Positions 21,541 to 31,562 of a stretch of DNA of 64,000 bases are shown here, one piece after another (position 1 is the first letter of the stretch; every line of letters begins with the position of its first letter). The translations under genes were made by a program, and so were the position numbers. The DNA is taken from NCBI GenBank assembly GCA_940337035.1, contig OW679202.1, positions 49,245,763-49,309,762 of the forward strand, given 5' to 3'. The notes under the pieces were generated by a model, which had not been told where the DNA came from, did not search any database, and saw only the letters and a program-made list of their open reading frames with translations. The DNA is from Agriotes lineatus. Taxonomy: Eukaryota > Arthropoda > Insecta > Coleoptera > Elateridae.

Positions 21541-22399
21541 TATATTTCAGGTAACTTTTAAATCATTTTAGAACCTTCTGTTTCTTATTTTTTATTGTTC
21601 AACTGAAATCAAATTATTCCGTTATTTTACAAAATACATATTAATAATTCTGATATCCTTTTATTATACCCAAATTCATCTTTGTAAATCTAATAGTTCT
21701 TTAATATAATATCAAATCATTGTCTTGCATTAATAAATTAACTTAATCTTCTTATATGCAATCCATTACAATATATTGTCATGGTCTTTAGTATAAAAGT
21801 TTAAAATCAGATTAATAAGGTTAAAATAATACTCTATTAAAATTACAAAGATGAATTTAAGTATGAAAGGGATATCAAAATTATTAAAATGTATGTGGCA
21901 AAGAAAGGAAACAGAATTTAAAATTCAATTGAATGAAGCTATATAAGAAACAGTAGAATTCTAACATAATTTAATTTTTATCTGAAATGAAGTGGGGAAT
22001 TAATGGCAAATACTTATTCGAGAAATACCATTCAATATAGTGGGTGTTATACAAATATGATAAAGTTCTATAGTGTGTTGGACTATAAAATATATGCTAA
22101 ACTAAATCACTAAGGAGATTTTATTATTTTAGTGGTACACAAAATAATTTTGACCTCAAAAGATGTAATAAGTTTGGTTATATATCGTAATGAAATTATG
22201 GAGAAAAGTATTAAATGCACTTTTAAAAACAATTTGATATGGAGAAATAATGAAGGAGAATAAATATGGTGAGATTCTCATATGCTAAACAGTTATAATC
22301 TACAAAAGTAATCACTGGAATTGGATGCAGAACTGAGTTTTTTTAAAATTAATTACATCGTATGCATTGGATAGAAGTGGCTTGCTTTGCTGGAAGTAG

Positions 22400-22740
22400 C
22401 GTACATCGAGTTAGTTAGCGGAGTGGACTTCTGATGATATAGATAGATGGAAGGGTTTTCATCTACTGGAATTGTGATTTCGTCAGGATTGTGATTGAAG
22501 TGACGTTTTGGAACTAGCACCTAGTCGAGTTTAGTGGTACTGGGTTGTCAACTTGTGATTTTTGGAAGAAAGGCATGGCGGTTGCTTCTAGTCAATGTTT
22601 TGTCCAGGAAGTCTGCGGATCCAGGTGTTTTTGGCGGAGTTCGTGCTGGGATTTGTTTGGACGTTGGGAGATCTTTGTAAAATTGCTGAATGCGTTTGAC
22701 TCGATAAAGGAGAGTATCGAGTCCATAAACGGGTGACAAA
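22400..22740. other. Strand-skewed stretch with opposing short frames
   Basis: The plus strand is G-rich and C-poor. Open frames of 63 codons exist on both strands (22545-22736 plus, 22548-22739 minus). The minus-strand one (KDLPTSKQIPARTPPKTPGS) has more ordinary protein composition. Neither shows a domain. It may be another retroelement ORF1 scrap, like 19940-20430 in the opposite orientation. Confidence 0.2.
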
Positions 22741-23339
22741 ATACAGGTATTTAAGTTAACACTGAAAGAAAATATAGAAAGAGCGAAGGGTGGTAATTTT
22801 AATTAGGGGAGTACTTACCATTTGATATTGTTGAATGACAAGTAATGTAACGAGAAGGTATTTGTAGTTAATTTTGCACTTGAATAATTTAAAGTGACAG
22901 GTGACAGACGTACAAGTTGTGATGAAATAAGAAAATCAAATTTCAGGAATAGAAGCAGTCTAGATTATGAGAGAATCCTACCTGTGTTTCAGTTAAGAGT
23001 AAAAAAATGTTTCTACCCTAGTTAGCAATTTAATAATCTTGATAATCTATAATTATAAAAGGGCGAATGAGTTAATTAAAATTCAATTAAAAAAATAGAA
23101 TTGATTGAGAATAAACTAAAGTAAAGTAAAAGGCGAATATAATAGCTAAAATAATAAATATTATTATAACATAGTCAATTATAACATAAAATAGGCGCCA
23201 CAACGTGGAGTCACAACAATATAGATTGGTAACCCACCTAACCCTGCATCACAACTATTATGGTGCCTGTGAAGAATTTACAACTTGAGAATGCATTGTA
23301 TAACAAGCTTAACTGTTTTAAAGCTAATATTAGTATTTA

Positions 23340-23770
23340 ATCATGTAGGTACTTCTAAACTACATAAAAATGTATACTTTAAACTAGATATGTATCTCAA
23401 ATTTCAAAGTAGAAATCTCAACTTTTAAAATGCAGTGGTATAGTTTAAGAGTTGAGATCTCTGATAAGTAGAAGTTTATATATTTGTCAATCCTTTCTTC
23501 ACAACTTTCTTACTAATTTGAAATTATAGTAAAGATGTGCCACTAATTTTTTGTGCTACAAGTAGATTTTGGTACTCAATGCGTGGTATTTTTTCTAATT
23601 TCTTTACTACAACCCACAGCTTTCATGAAGTAAGAAATATCTACTTTTAAAATAGAAATTTCAACTTTAAATCTCCAATCATAAACCACAATTTCGACTC
23701 TTAAAAAATGAAGATTACTAGTTTAATAATCGGGATCTCTAGTTTAACAGTAGATGTATATTTTCTTCCA
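23340..23770. repeat. Cluster of inverted repeats (possible MITE)
   Basis: AGAAATCTCAACTTTTAAA (about 23411) is mirrored by TTTAAGAGTTGAGATCTCT (about 23444). Related pieces recur in both orientations at 23641-23680 and 23690-23750, with ...TTTAAACTAG near the left limit and CTAGTTTAA near the right. The cluster could fold into several hairpins. No precise ends or target duplication were found. Confidence 0.35.
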
Positions 23771-24166
23771 ACGCGATCAATAAGAACTTTGTACTCATTT
23801 TAGTAAAACATGTCGGTAATTGTTCATTTACATAGAAGTAGTTCTTGCTACTAAATGCCATCCCTTTTTTCTGATTTTGCTACTCGTCTAGTGACTACAA
23901 TCAACAGTCCATGAATGCTGGGTGCTAAAGTTAGTTGAAATGGACCTTGAATACAATTACTGTGATAAAAAGGAAATAATTTTCTTACCATCGAAAAGAA
24001 TGTATGTAGTATGTCTACGTCTGTAAATATAGATTTTGTTAGGTCAGTAATTTTAATTTCCCCACGAAACTTTTTAGCTAGCTATAGGAGTACAGAGAAC
24101 AGAAACACTGGAAGAAGCAGATTAATTGGTTAATTTTTTAAATTATCAAAATTTATTAACAACGTT

Positions 24167-24552
24167 TGTTTTAGAGTCGTGCAGACAGATTAGCCAGCCT
24201 TCTAGGTTTTTCCAGAACGACCTCGGTGATTAATGCGCTCGATCAGCATTTTAGAAGGCCGTCCGCGACCGCGCGGTGATACGACACGTCAGCATTTCTA
24301 GAATAGTAGAGACCGAATCTAGCTTTAAAGTGCGCGAAGCTTACCATATAAATCATTCGTGTTTAAGTCGTGTGTAAATAAATAAAGCGCGTTTGTTGTT
24401 AAAAATAGTTCCTGTTAGTGTATAAATAATTTGTGTTCTGTATTAGTAGTTCTTGTGTTTTTGTTAAATCGTTAAGTTAAATTGCTGTAAATAAATGCTT
24501 AAAACAAGAAGCGGCGTATAATTTTTAATAGCCCAGAAAATAAATCGTAACA
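24167..24552 (+). mobile_element. Possible solo LTR (386 bp) with TATA box and poly(A) signals
   Basis: Begins TGTT and ends AACA, with CATATAAATC at ~24345, AATAAATAAAG at ~24377 and another AATAAA at ~24494. That is the U3-R-U5 order of an insect retroviral-type LTR. The first half contains TTCCAGAA and TTCTAGAA, perfect TTCnnGAA modules. I found no partner LTR, no primer-binding site and no matching target duplication, so the call rests on layout alone. Confidence 0.35.
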
Positions 24553-24588
24553 CTATCAATACCGGGTTATTCAATTTCGGGGCTCACT

Positions 24589-24599
24589 ATTGCGATTTC
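24589..24599. repeat. Target-site duplication of the LINE, left copy (ATTGCGATTTC)
   Basis: The same 11-mer occurs at 29216-29226. The two copies bracket the LINE exactly: the left one abuts its (GAA)n tail and the right one abuts its 5' end. Confidence 0.75.
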
Positions 24600-24620
24600 T
24601 TCTTCTTCTTCTTCTTCTTT
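24600..24620 (-). repeat. (GAA)n 3' tail of the LINE
   Basis: Seven TTC/CTT units on the plus strand, i.e. GAA repeats on the element strand, in place of poly(A). Short microsatellite tails are usual for several LINE clades. The tail borders the target duplication. Confidence 0.7.
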
Positions 24621-24658
24621 TCTAATCCTTGCTGCCTTTCGGCGTCGGATGGCGGTCT

Positions 24659-27628
24659 CTAGTCCTGTATCCATTTTTTCCATCTTTTTCTGTCTCTCGC
24701 TATTGTTTTCATTTCCTCCATTGTCGCTCCTCTCTCTGCTCCTATTTCTCTGATTTGCTCCAGCCATTTCTTTCTGGGTCTGCCTCTTTGTTTTTTGATA
24801 GGTTTTCCCGCTTCCATTATTCTTTTTGCCATTCTGCTCGGTTCCATTCTTACTGTATGCGCGTACCAGTTTAGTTGTTTCTTTTTTATTTTTTCTAGTA
24901 TAGGTTCCTGGTTAGTTATTTCTCTTATGTCGTCATTTTTTATCCTGTCCCACTTAGTTTTTCCTGCCATTTTCCTAAGATGTTTCATTTCCATTGCAGT
25001 TATTTTAGGTTCGTCTTTCTTTCTAAGTGTCCAGCTTTCGCAGGCATAAGTTATTGTTGGTATTGTTATCATGTTGTGAATTTTCTTTTTCACCTCTATG
25101 TCGATATCTTTGTGTCCTAGTATCGTTTTATTTAATGTATAGTAAATTCTTGTCGCTTTGTTTGCTCTATTTACTATTTCAGCCTCCATTTTTCCGTCTT
25201 CTGTTATCATACTTCCTAGGAATTCATACGTCGATACTCTTTCTAGTTTCCTGTTTTTACATTTTATGTCCTTATTGTTTTGATCTCCTTTTTGTTTTTC
25301 ATTTACTATCATGGTCTTGGTTTTACTAATGTTTATTTCCATTTTCATGTTTTCTATCTCCTCAGTCCATGCGTTTACCAGCCTTTGCATTTTATTTTTG
25401 GTGCTTGCTATTAGTATCACATCATCTGCGTATAAGAGACTGCTTATTTTTATTGCTTCTAGATTCCTGTGTCCTATTACTGTATCTAATCGGTTGTGTT
25501 TTTCTTTTATTTGTTTGATGATCTTGTCCATTAGAGTTATAAATAGTAAAGGGCTTAGGCTGTCTCCTTGCTTAATTCCTTTGGTCATTTTAAATTCATC
25601 TGATCTCTGCCCTGCTAGTTGTACTTTTACTCTGACTGTTTCGTATGTGCTTTTTATTGCATTTATCAATTCTTTGTCCACTTCCAATTCTCTCAGCGTC
25701 TTCCATAGTTCCCCTCTATCAACTGTATCAAAAGCCGCTTTCAGATCCACAAAAGTTAGGTACAGCTCTTCTCCTTCTTCAATTTTTCTTTCAATTATGC
25801 TTCTGATTGTAAATATATTGTCCATTGTTTGCCTATTTGGTCTGAAGGCTGCTTGCTCTTCGCTTAGTTTTAGTTCTATTTGTTTCCTTAGTCTCTTCTC
25901 TAGAATTGTTGTGTATATTTTATAGCTCGTTTGTGCTAGGCATATTGGCCTGTAGTTCTCGCATTGTGTCTGTAATCCTTTCTTATATATTGGTAATATA
26001 AGGTTGTTTTCCCAGTCTCTTGGGATTTTCTTCTCTTCCCAGGCTTGCTTGCAAATCTTCCATAACCAGTCTATTCCTTCTTGTCCCAGCCCCTTTAACA
26101 TCTCCGGCGCTATTCCGTCTTCCCCGCATGCTTTCCCAGTTTTAATTTTTTTAATTGCCTCTTCTACTTCTTCCCTCTTAATGGTTTGTTCCTGGTTCTT
26201 TTGTTCTTGAGTTTCACTGACTTCCGATTCTACTGTCGTGTTATACTTATTCTTGTAGAATTCTTTCCATGTTTCTAGTATTTCCTTCGTATCTGTTTGT
26301 ATTTGTCCTTGGTTGTTTTTTATTGCTTTTATACTTTTCCTTTTATCTCCTCTTAATCTTTTTATTCTCGTCCAGAATTTCCTTGTGTTTATTTTGTGTA
26401 CTTCTGTTATCTCCTCTCCCATCTTCTTCCATGATTCCTTTTTTGCTATCTTAATTGCTTCTTTCACTCTGTCTCTCTTTCTTCTGTATTCTTCTTTATC
26501 TCCCATTTCTTTTGTTTGTATATACCTTTTCCAAGCTACCTTCTTTTCTTTTACCAATCCTCTTATTCCTTCAGTCCACCAGCTTGTCGCTTTCATGTGT
26601 TTGTTAAATTTTCTTACCCCACATATTTTTTCTGCTGCCTTCTTCAGTGTTTCCTTGAAGGCTCTCCATCTTTCTTCTAGCGTCCACATTGTTTGCATAT
26701 TCCGTTTTCGTTGAAATTCTTTGTCTGTGTCCATCTGATATTTTTCTTTGCTCTCTGTATTTTTAAGTTTATATATTGCTAGACTACTATATTTTCTTAT
26801 TTCTTGGGTGTTGTTTAATCTTGCTTGGTATTCTGCTGTTACTAATCTGTGTTGTGTTCCTATTTCTGCTTCTTTCCTTGTTTCAATTTTTTGAATCTTC
26901 TCCGTTAAGTCCTGTGTGTAAGTTATGTAGTCTATTAAGCTTTTGGCGTTTCTTTCTTCTGCTAAAAATGTGTATCTGTCTTCTAATGGTTGTTCCCACA
27001 GTGTATTGCCTATTAATATATCATTCCTTCTGCAGAAATCTATCATTTTCTTTCCGTTTCTATTTTGGGTTCTTTCTCCATACCCCCCCATACATCCCAT
27101 TCCTCTGCTTTGATCATTTCCAACTCTACTGTTCCAGTCCCCCATTATTATCGTCTTCTGGTTTTCTTCTCTCAGTTCATCTTGGATTTGTTGTAAGTCT
27201 GCATAAAAGTTTGCCATTTCCTCTTCTACGGTTCCTTCTATTGGTGCATATATTTGTATAATATTGATTGTTTCTTCTAGTTTTAAGGTTATTGCTATTA
27301 TTCGTGGGTTTATTGTTTTAACGTCAGTTATTCTTTTGTTTATTTCCTCTGTTATTATTATACCTACTCCCTCCTTCGCTTTTTATTGTGGGTCTACTCC
27401 CGAGTAATATAGGATATATTTATTTGTTAAATATGTATTTCCTTTGCCTTTTTTCTTGGTTTCGCTTATTCCTAGGATTTGTATGTTGTTTCTTTCCATT
27501 TCTTCTGTTAGTTCTATTTCTTTCCCTGTTAGTGTCCCTATATTCCAGATTCCTATTCCTATTGTTTCATTTTGAATTTCTTTTTCCTTATTTTTTATTG
27601 TATTGTTTATATTCGTGTCCTTACTCAT
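24659..27628 (-). pseudogene. LINE ORF2: endonuclease and reverse transcriptase, one premature stop
   Basis: A single frame of 990 codons, interrupted only by TAA at 27385-27383 (codon 82); the frame upstream and downstream is the same. Codons ~20-270 are an exonuclease/endonuclease/phosphatase-fold endonuclease: GIWNIGTLTGKE, ILGISETKKKG, QIYAPIEG, catalytic GDWNSRVG (~163) and TQHRLV (~258, the SDH-box position). The linker is highly basic. RT runs from ~490 to ~780 with GKACGEDGIAPEML, LPIYKKG, FVDLKAAFD (catalytic Asp ~628), GIKQGDSLSPLLF and YADD (~733-736). The C-terminal part has TYACESWTL, KHLRKMAGKTKWDRI and GRPRKKWLEQI. The enzyme nicks the target and copies its RNA there. With the stop, translation yields only 81 residues unless read through or restarted at Met-138 (27217), which would lack the endonuclease N-terminus. 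Confidence 0.85.
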
Positions 27629-27672
27629 GTCCCGTTTCGTTGCCCGTGTCTTTATTTTTACTCCCTTACTCC

Positions 27673-28470
27673 TTACTTCCTCTCGGAGTTTTTTGGGATT
27701 GTACCTGTATCTCTATTTGTTCTGGTTATTTTCCGCATCCTTTCTTGTAAATCTTCTTCCGGCGATCTCTCGCTACATGTTCTTCCTCCCATCTTATCCT
27801 TTTCTTTTGGTGTTCCTTCAGTCAGCGGTTTTGTTGTCGTTTCTTTCTCTATTTCTATTTCTTTCAAGTTTTCCAGGTAATATTCCTCTCCGTTTATTAT
27901 TAGCTTGTTATATCTCAAGATTACATGATGTCCCTGTGCTCTTATTTTATTTCTGTATCTTATCAATTCTTTTCTGATTTCCTGTGTCTCCTTTGAGTAA
28001 TCTTCCTCTATGAATATATTTCTTCCCTTTAGTTTTTTGGTTGCTCTCATTATCTCAATTTTCTTTGTCCATTTTCCTAGTTCCATTAGAATTGGTCTTG
28101 TTTTTCCGCTTTGGTATTTACCCAGTCTTCTATTTTCTACTACCTCTTCTTCCATTGCAATTTCTATTCCCATATCTCTGATGGTCGCCCTTATTTTCTC
28201 TTGTAATAGTAAATTACTCTCCTCACCTTGATCTTTGATGCCGTGGATTATTACGTTCCTTTTTTTGTTTTCCCTATTCAATTCTTCGATTTTCCTCTCA
28301 TATTGTATGTTCTTTAATTTTAGTTGGTGAATTTCCCTCTTATTTTGTTCATTTTCTTCTTTAATTGTTTTTATTTCTGTTTGTAAGAGATCTACTTTTC
28401 TTTCTATACGTAAATCCCTTTCCTCCATTCTGTCTAGTTTCTTATTCATTTCTTCTAACATTTGTTCCAT
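27673..28470 (-). CDS. LINE ORF1 protein (coiled coil and RNA-binding fold), intact
   Basis: 265 codons starting MEQMLEEMNKKLDRMEER. Residues ~1-70 are heptad-rich and highly charged, predicting a coiled coil for trimer or higher assembly. KKRNVIIHGIKD at ~69-80 is the start of the RRM-like domain of L1-type ORF1 proteins. KTRPILMEL...RATKKLKGRNIFIEEDYSKET and ILRYNKLIINGEEYY match the order of the C-terminal domain of the same family. The last ~60 residues are basic and disordered. The protein would bind element RNA as a chaperone. The stop lies 44 nt before the first ATG of ORF2. No disruption is seen, so this ORF is still translatable. Confidence 0.82.
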   Translation of the reverse strand: MEQMLEEMNKKLDRMEERDLRIERKVDLLQTEIKTIKEENEQNKREIHQLKLKNIQYERKIEELNRENKKRNVIIHGIKDQGEESNLLLQEKIRATIRDMGIEIAMEEEVVENRRLGKYQSGKTRPILMELGKWTKKIEIMRATKKLKGRNIFIEEDYSKETQEIRKELIRYRNKIRAQGHHVILRYNKLIINGEEYYLENLKEIEIEKETTTKPLTEGTPKEKDKMGGRTCSERSPEEDLQERMRKITRTNRDTGTIPKNSERK

Positions 28471-29215
28471 TTTTTCTATTTGTTACTGGATCCGCCCCTG
28501 TTCGTTGTTTACCTATGGAGTGCGCTTTATTGTACGGAAACGGTACTTGTTGACTCGTAGTGTGCTGAGTTGCTACTATGTTATATTAAATTCACACTAC
28601 TTAACACACAGGAATTTTTATGTACTTTTCAATGTGATATTTTGTAACCCTACCCTTTGTTTATTTTAATTTCGATTCACGTCTACCTTTGTTTGCGCGT
28701 TCTACCGAGCTATTTACCGGAATTTAACCCTGCTTTATACAAGAACTACGGTGCTTGTTTTGTAATTTAGGGATTGCGTGAGGAGCTGACCCACTTCGGC
28801 AGTTCGGAGGTACTTCGCTCCTGCCCTTCCCTTATCTCTTTATTTTCTTAGGTTTTTTATTTTCACTCGGGTGTTTTGTGTATATATTAATTACCGTTCC
28901 GATTCGCGAATTTCGGGCTGTATGTAGTTGTCTAAAAGTTACATGTGAGACCGGACCGCTACCAGGTAGGAGATTAGTATGTAAACAAATAAGTATGTAC
29001 TATTATCAGTTCAATATCCTTCTAGCGCGTGTGAAAATGATAAGCGCTTGCTGGTTTGACCTTTAGCTGGTCTCTCCGTTGCAAGATAGCGGGAGCGGTC
29101 GCTCCGCGTTTGCCTGGATTTTACGCCGTTTTCGTCTTCTGGCAACCGCTATAGCTTTAAAATTACTTACAGTTTGCTGCTATATGAATATAGTGTCTGA
29201 CTACTTGGACCCAAC
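28471..29215 (-). other. LINE 5' UTR
   Basis: About 745 bp between the right target duplication and the ORF1 ATG, with a markedly less AT-rich part at 29040-29150 (GCGGAGCGACCGCTCCCGC in element orientation). It is likely to hold the internal promoter by analogy with other LINEs. No specific element is recognised. Confidence 0.55.
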
Positions 29216-29719
29216 ATTGCGATTTCAAAAATTGTAAAATTGTACATTCTAATACCGAATAAAATTTAAAACATAAAAGGAACCTAGCCATGTTGGTATT
29301 TAAGCTATATCTAAAAAACGAACATTTTCGATTTTTGATTTTATTTTTATGCTACAAGCCAAGTCTTATGTTACCTAGTAAGTATTAATTAAACGGAAAA
29401 TAAATGTAAAATAAACAGCTGTTTGACTGAACTGTGTAACAGGTAACTTGAAATACAGGAAATAATTGATTTGAAATATTCTTTAAAAAATGTCCAAATA
29501 ATGTAAACTAAACTTATAAAAAAAATAAAAATCGATAATTGTCGTTTTTGGGCATGTCTCGAAAACCAAAAAGGATCAATGTGCTCTCTGTCACCAGATT
29601 TAACTGTCCAAAGTTTCAGAGGCGTAATAAAATATGGAGAACACTAAAGTTCTAACAAGTAATGATTTAGTTGCAGTAGTTACTTGACGGTCTTTCCATA
29701 TTTTGGTTAGCTTCGTCAT

Positions 29720-30860
29720 AACATGCCGCGCCATTATAATTATGCGTCGTATCTCCGGCTGACTGTCCCTATGGTTTTAGTTTTTCAGTAATTGATTTTA
29801 AGTCTATACTCAGCACTAACACATTTTATGGGAGTAATTAATAAAACAAGATCTAGTTCTGACGTTGCAAGAAATGTGGTGTCATCAGCATTCCCTAAGT
29901 TAGAGATCGCCACTCAATTGATGATCGTTCATCTCTCCCAATCATCGAGTAAGGTGCGCATAACATATTCTCCATAGGTATTGGCGAAAGAATAGAACCC
30001 TTGTGCACACCATTGCTGATTTGACAGCTATCGGAGTACACATTCTCAAGCCGTATTAGTGCCTGATTGGCTTTAATTAGAGTCACCAGGTGTCATAGGA
30101 CGCTCATTTTATAAGAATCGACCAAAGTCTATTCGAATCCACACTGTCAAAGTGTCAAAGGCTTTATGGTAATCCACGAAATAAATATACTTATAAAGAA
30201 TTACATTGGTCTCTAGATTTTTTTATTAATGGCGAATGTTGAGGATTTGTTCCCTTGTACTCCTTTCTTTCATAATGCCAACTTGTTCTAGGGGCTATGA
30301 AAGTCAGAGCGATGAAGCGATAGGTATCACATGTATTGGTGAGTCCTTTTTATGTAACTAGTCGTAGAAGGACAGAAGTTCTCCACTCGTCTGGGCAATT
30401 CATAGAATACCAAATATTACTACTATCGCGGCCGTGGGCTATTTTGGAATATAAGTTTTCACAGTATTCCTGCCAACCATTTAAGATCTCATTGACTTTG
30501 TGTATATTCTTGTCTAGATTGTTCCTCATAACCCAAATATTCGGTTTAGATTGTCTTGCAAGCTGTTTTACTTGTCGAAATAGATATCGAGTGTTGATGT
30601 TCTCGGTATGGCGCAGGATTTCTTGACAAACCTTCTTGATTTTTCATTTTTATCACTTCTCTAGGTTGATTGTATTTCACTACCTAACGATCTGTAGTTG
30701 ATCAGTGCCTGAGGTGTAGTTTACACTTTCTTCTTTCTTCTATTAGCTTCAATGTATTATCAGAAATCTGATGTTGCTTTTTGACTATTTTCTCGGAGAT
30801 GAATATTTTGGACAAGTCAACCTGGTCAGTCAAGGAGTTAAAAACTTCTTGATATCCTAC
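29720..30860 (-). pseudogene. LINE RT remnant in serpin intron, minus strand
   Basis: Right to left: a linker VNEILNGWQEYCENLYSK at ~30490-30430, MNCPDEWRTSVLL at ~30395, FVDYHKAFDTL at ~30185-30150 (first RT Asp), SNGVHKGSILSP at ~30020-29985, and ISNLGNADDTTFLATSELDLVLL at ~29910-29840 with the ADD box. VSAEYRLKINY follows. Frames shift and stops occur. It is a third LINE family in this intron, again antisense to the serpin. Confidence 0.72.
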
Positions 30861-31562
30861 TTTGTAAGACGGAACAAGTTGCCTCTTTTTATAGGAATGT
30901 AGCTTTAGGCGTAAGATTTCGAATAAAAGTTGGTGATTAGAACCACGCTATGCTCCTCTATTTGGGATTAAAATAAAATCAATTTAATTTTTGTGACCTG
31001 ATGGTAAAGAGCCATGTAAATAGACGACGATTATGTTACTCAAAAGTAGTGTTCATAAGCGGTAGATTATTTCAGCGCAAAATTCAAGAAGTCTATTTCC
31101 TCTATTATTGCCGACACCATTACTATCGTTACCAACGATATTACGAATATGGTCGCTGAAAGCATAATCCGGAAAATGTAAACTCTAACTTGAACAGAAA
31201 ATTGTAGTAAATTGTAAAAATATATATTTTTTAGTTTTTATGTCCTCTTAAAATACAAAAATGGAATCACTATATGAATCTTAAAATGCAGTTCTTGAGT
31301 ATTTCATAGATAGTAGCAAGCGACACGTGGAAATGACGTTTGCAATACAATGTAGAAATGCCAATTTTACTAGTATTATAAGAAGCAAAGATATTGTACA
31401 ACTTAACTTTCATTCTGAAGGTTATGCCATGGGATGGTAGCTTTTTGGTTTTTTCACTAGGACTTTCCGTGACGTTTGTGGGTTGTTTTTATTACGAAAT
31501 TTCTATTATAGTGTTAATTATAAGTATGCAAATCGCCCCCTTTTTAATATATTACGTTTCAG

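Larger units (their letters stand above)
24600..29215 (-). mobile_element. Near full-length LINE retrotransposon, 4.6 kb
   Basis: A 4,616-bp non-LTR retrotransposon lies antisense to the serpin inside its long intron. From its 5' end (right): ~745-bp 5' UTR, ORF1 (28470-27673), a 44-bp gap, ORF2 (27628-24659), a short 3' UTR and a (GAA)n tail at 24600-24620. It is flanked by 11-bp target-site duplications, so it inserted by target-primed reverse transcription and both ends are present. ORF1 is intact and ORF2 has a single in-frame stop. Related but far more decayed copies occur at 2.1-6.3 kb. The exact clade is not assigned. Confidence 0.85.
16358..31562 (+). other. Serpin intron 2, 15.2 kb, filled with mobile DNA
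   Basis: Bounded by the donor AAG|GTAAAA at 16358 and the acceptor ACGTTTCAG ending at 31562, both phase 0. Translation across the join, FDWQLLK then AVSSQYKGNILISP, restores serpin helix A into strand 6B without a gap. All other introns of the gene are 51-774 bp, so the length is due to insertions: duplicated repeats, three LINE bodies all antisense to the gene, and a possible LTR. Remaining stretches (16,360-17,020; 18,720-19,930; 21,550-23,330; 30,860-31,560) show nothing recognisable. Confidence 0.75.

Noticed and set aside
23186..23206. GGCGCCACAACGTGGAG as an LTR-retrotransposon primer-binding site
   Set aside because: It resembles the start of gypsy-type leaders, but no LTR end CA precedes it and no gag/pol follows.
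24795..28553. Many plus-strand hydrophobic frames that look like membrane proteins
   Set aside because: They are antisense shadows of the Lys/Glu-rich LINE ORFs, which read as Phe/Leu/Ser-rich on the other strand.
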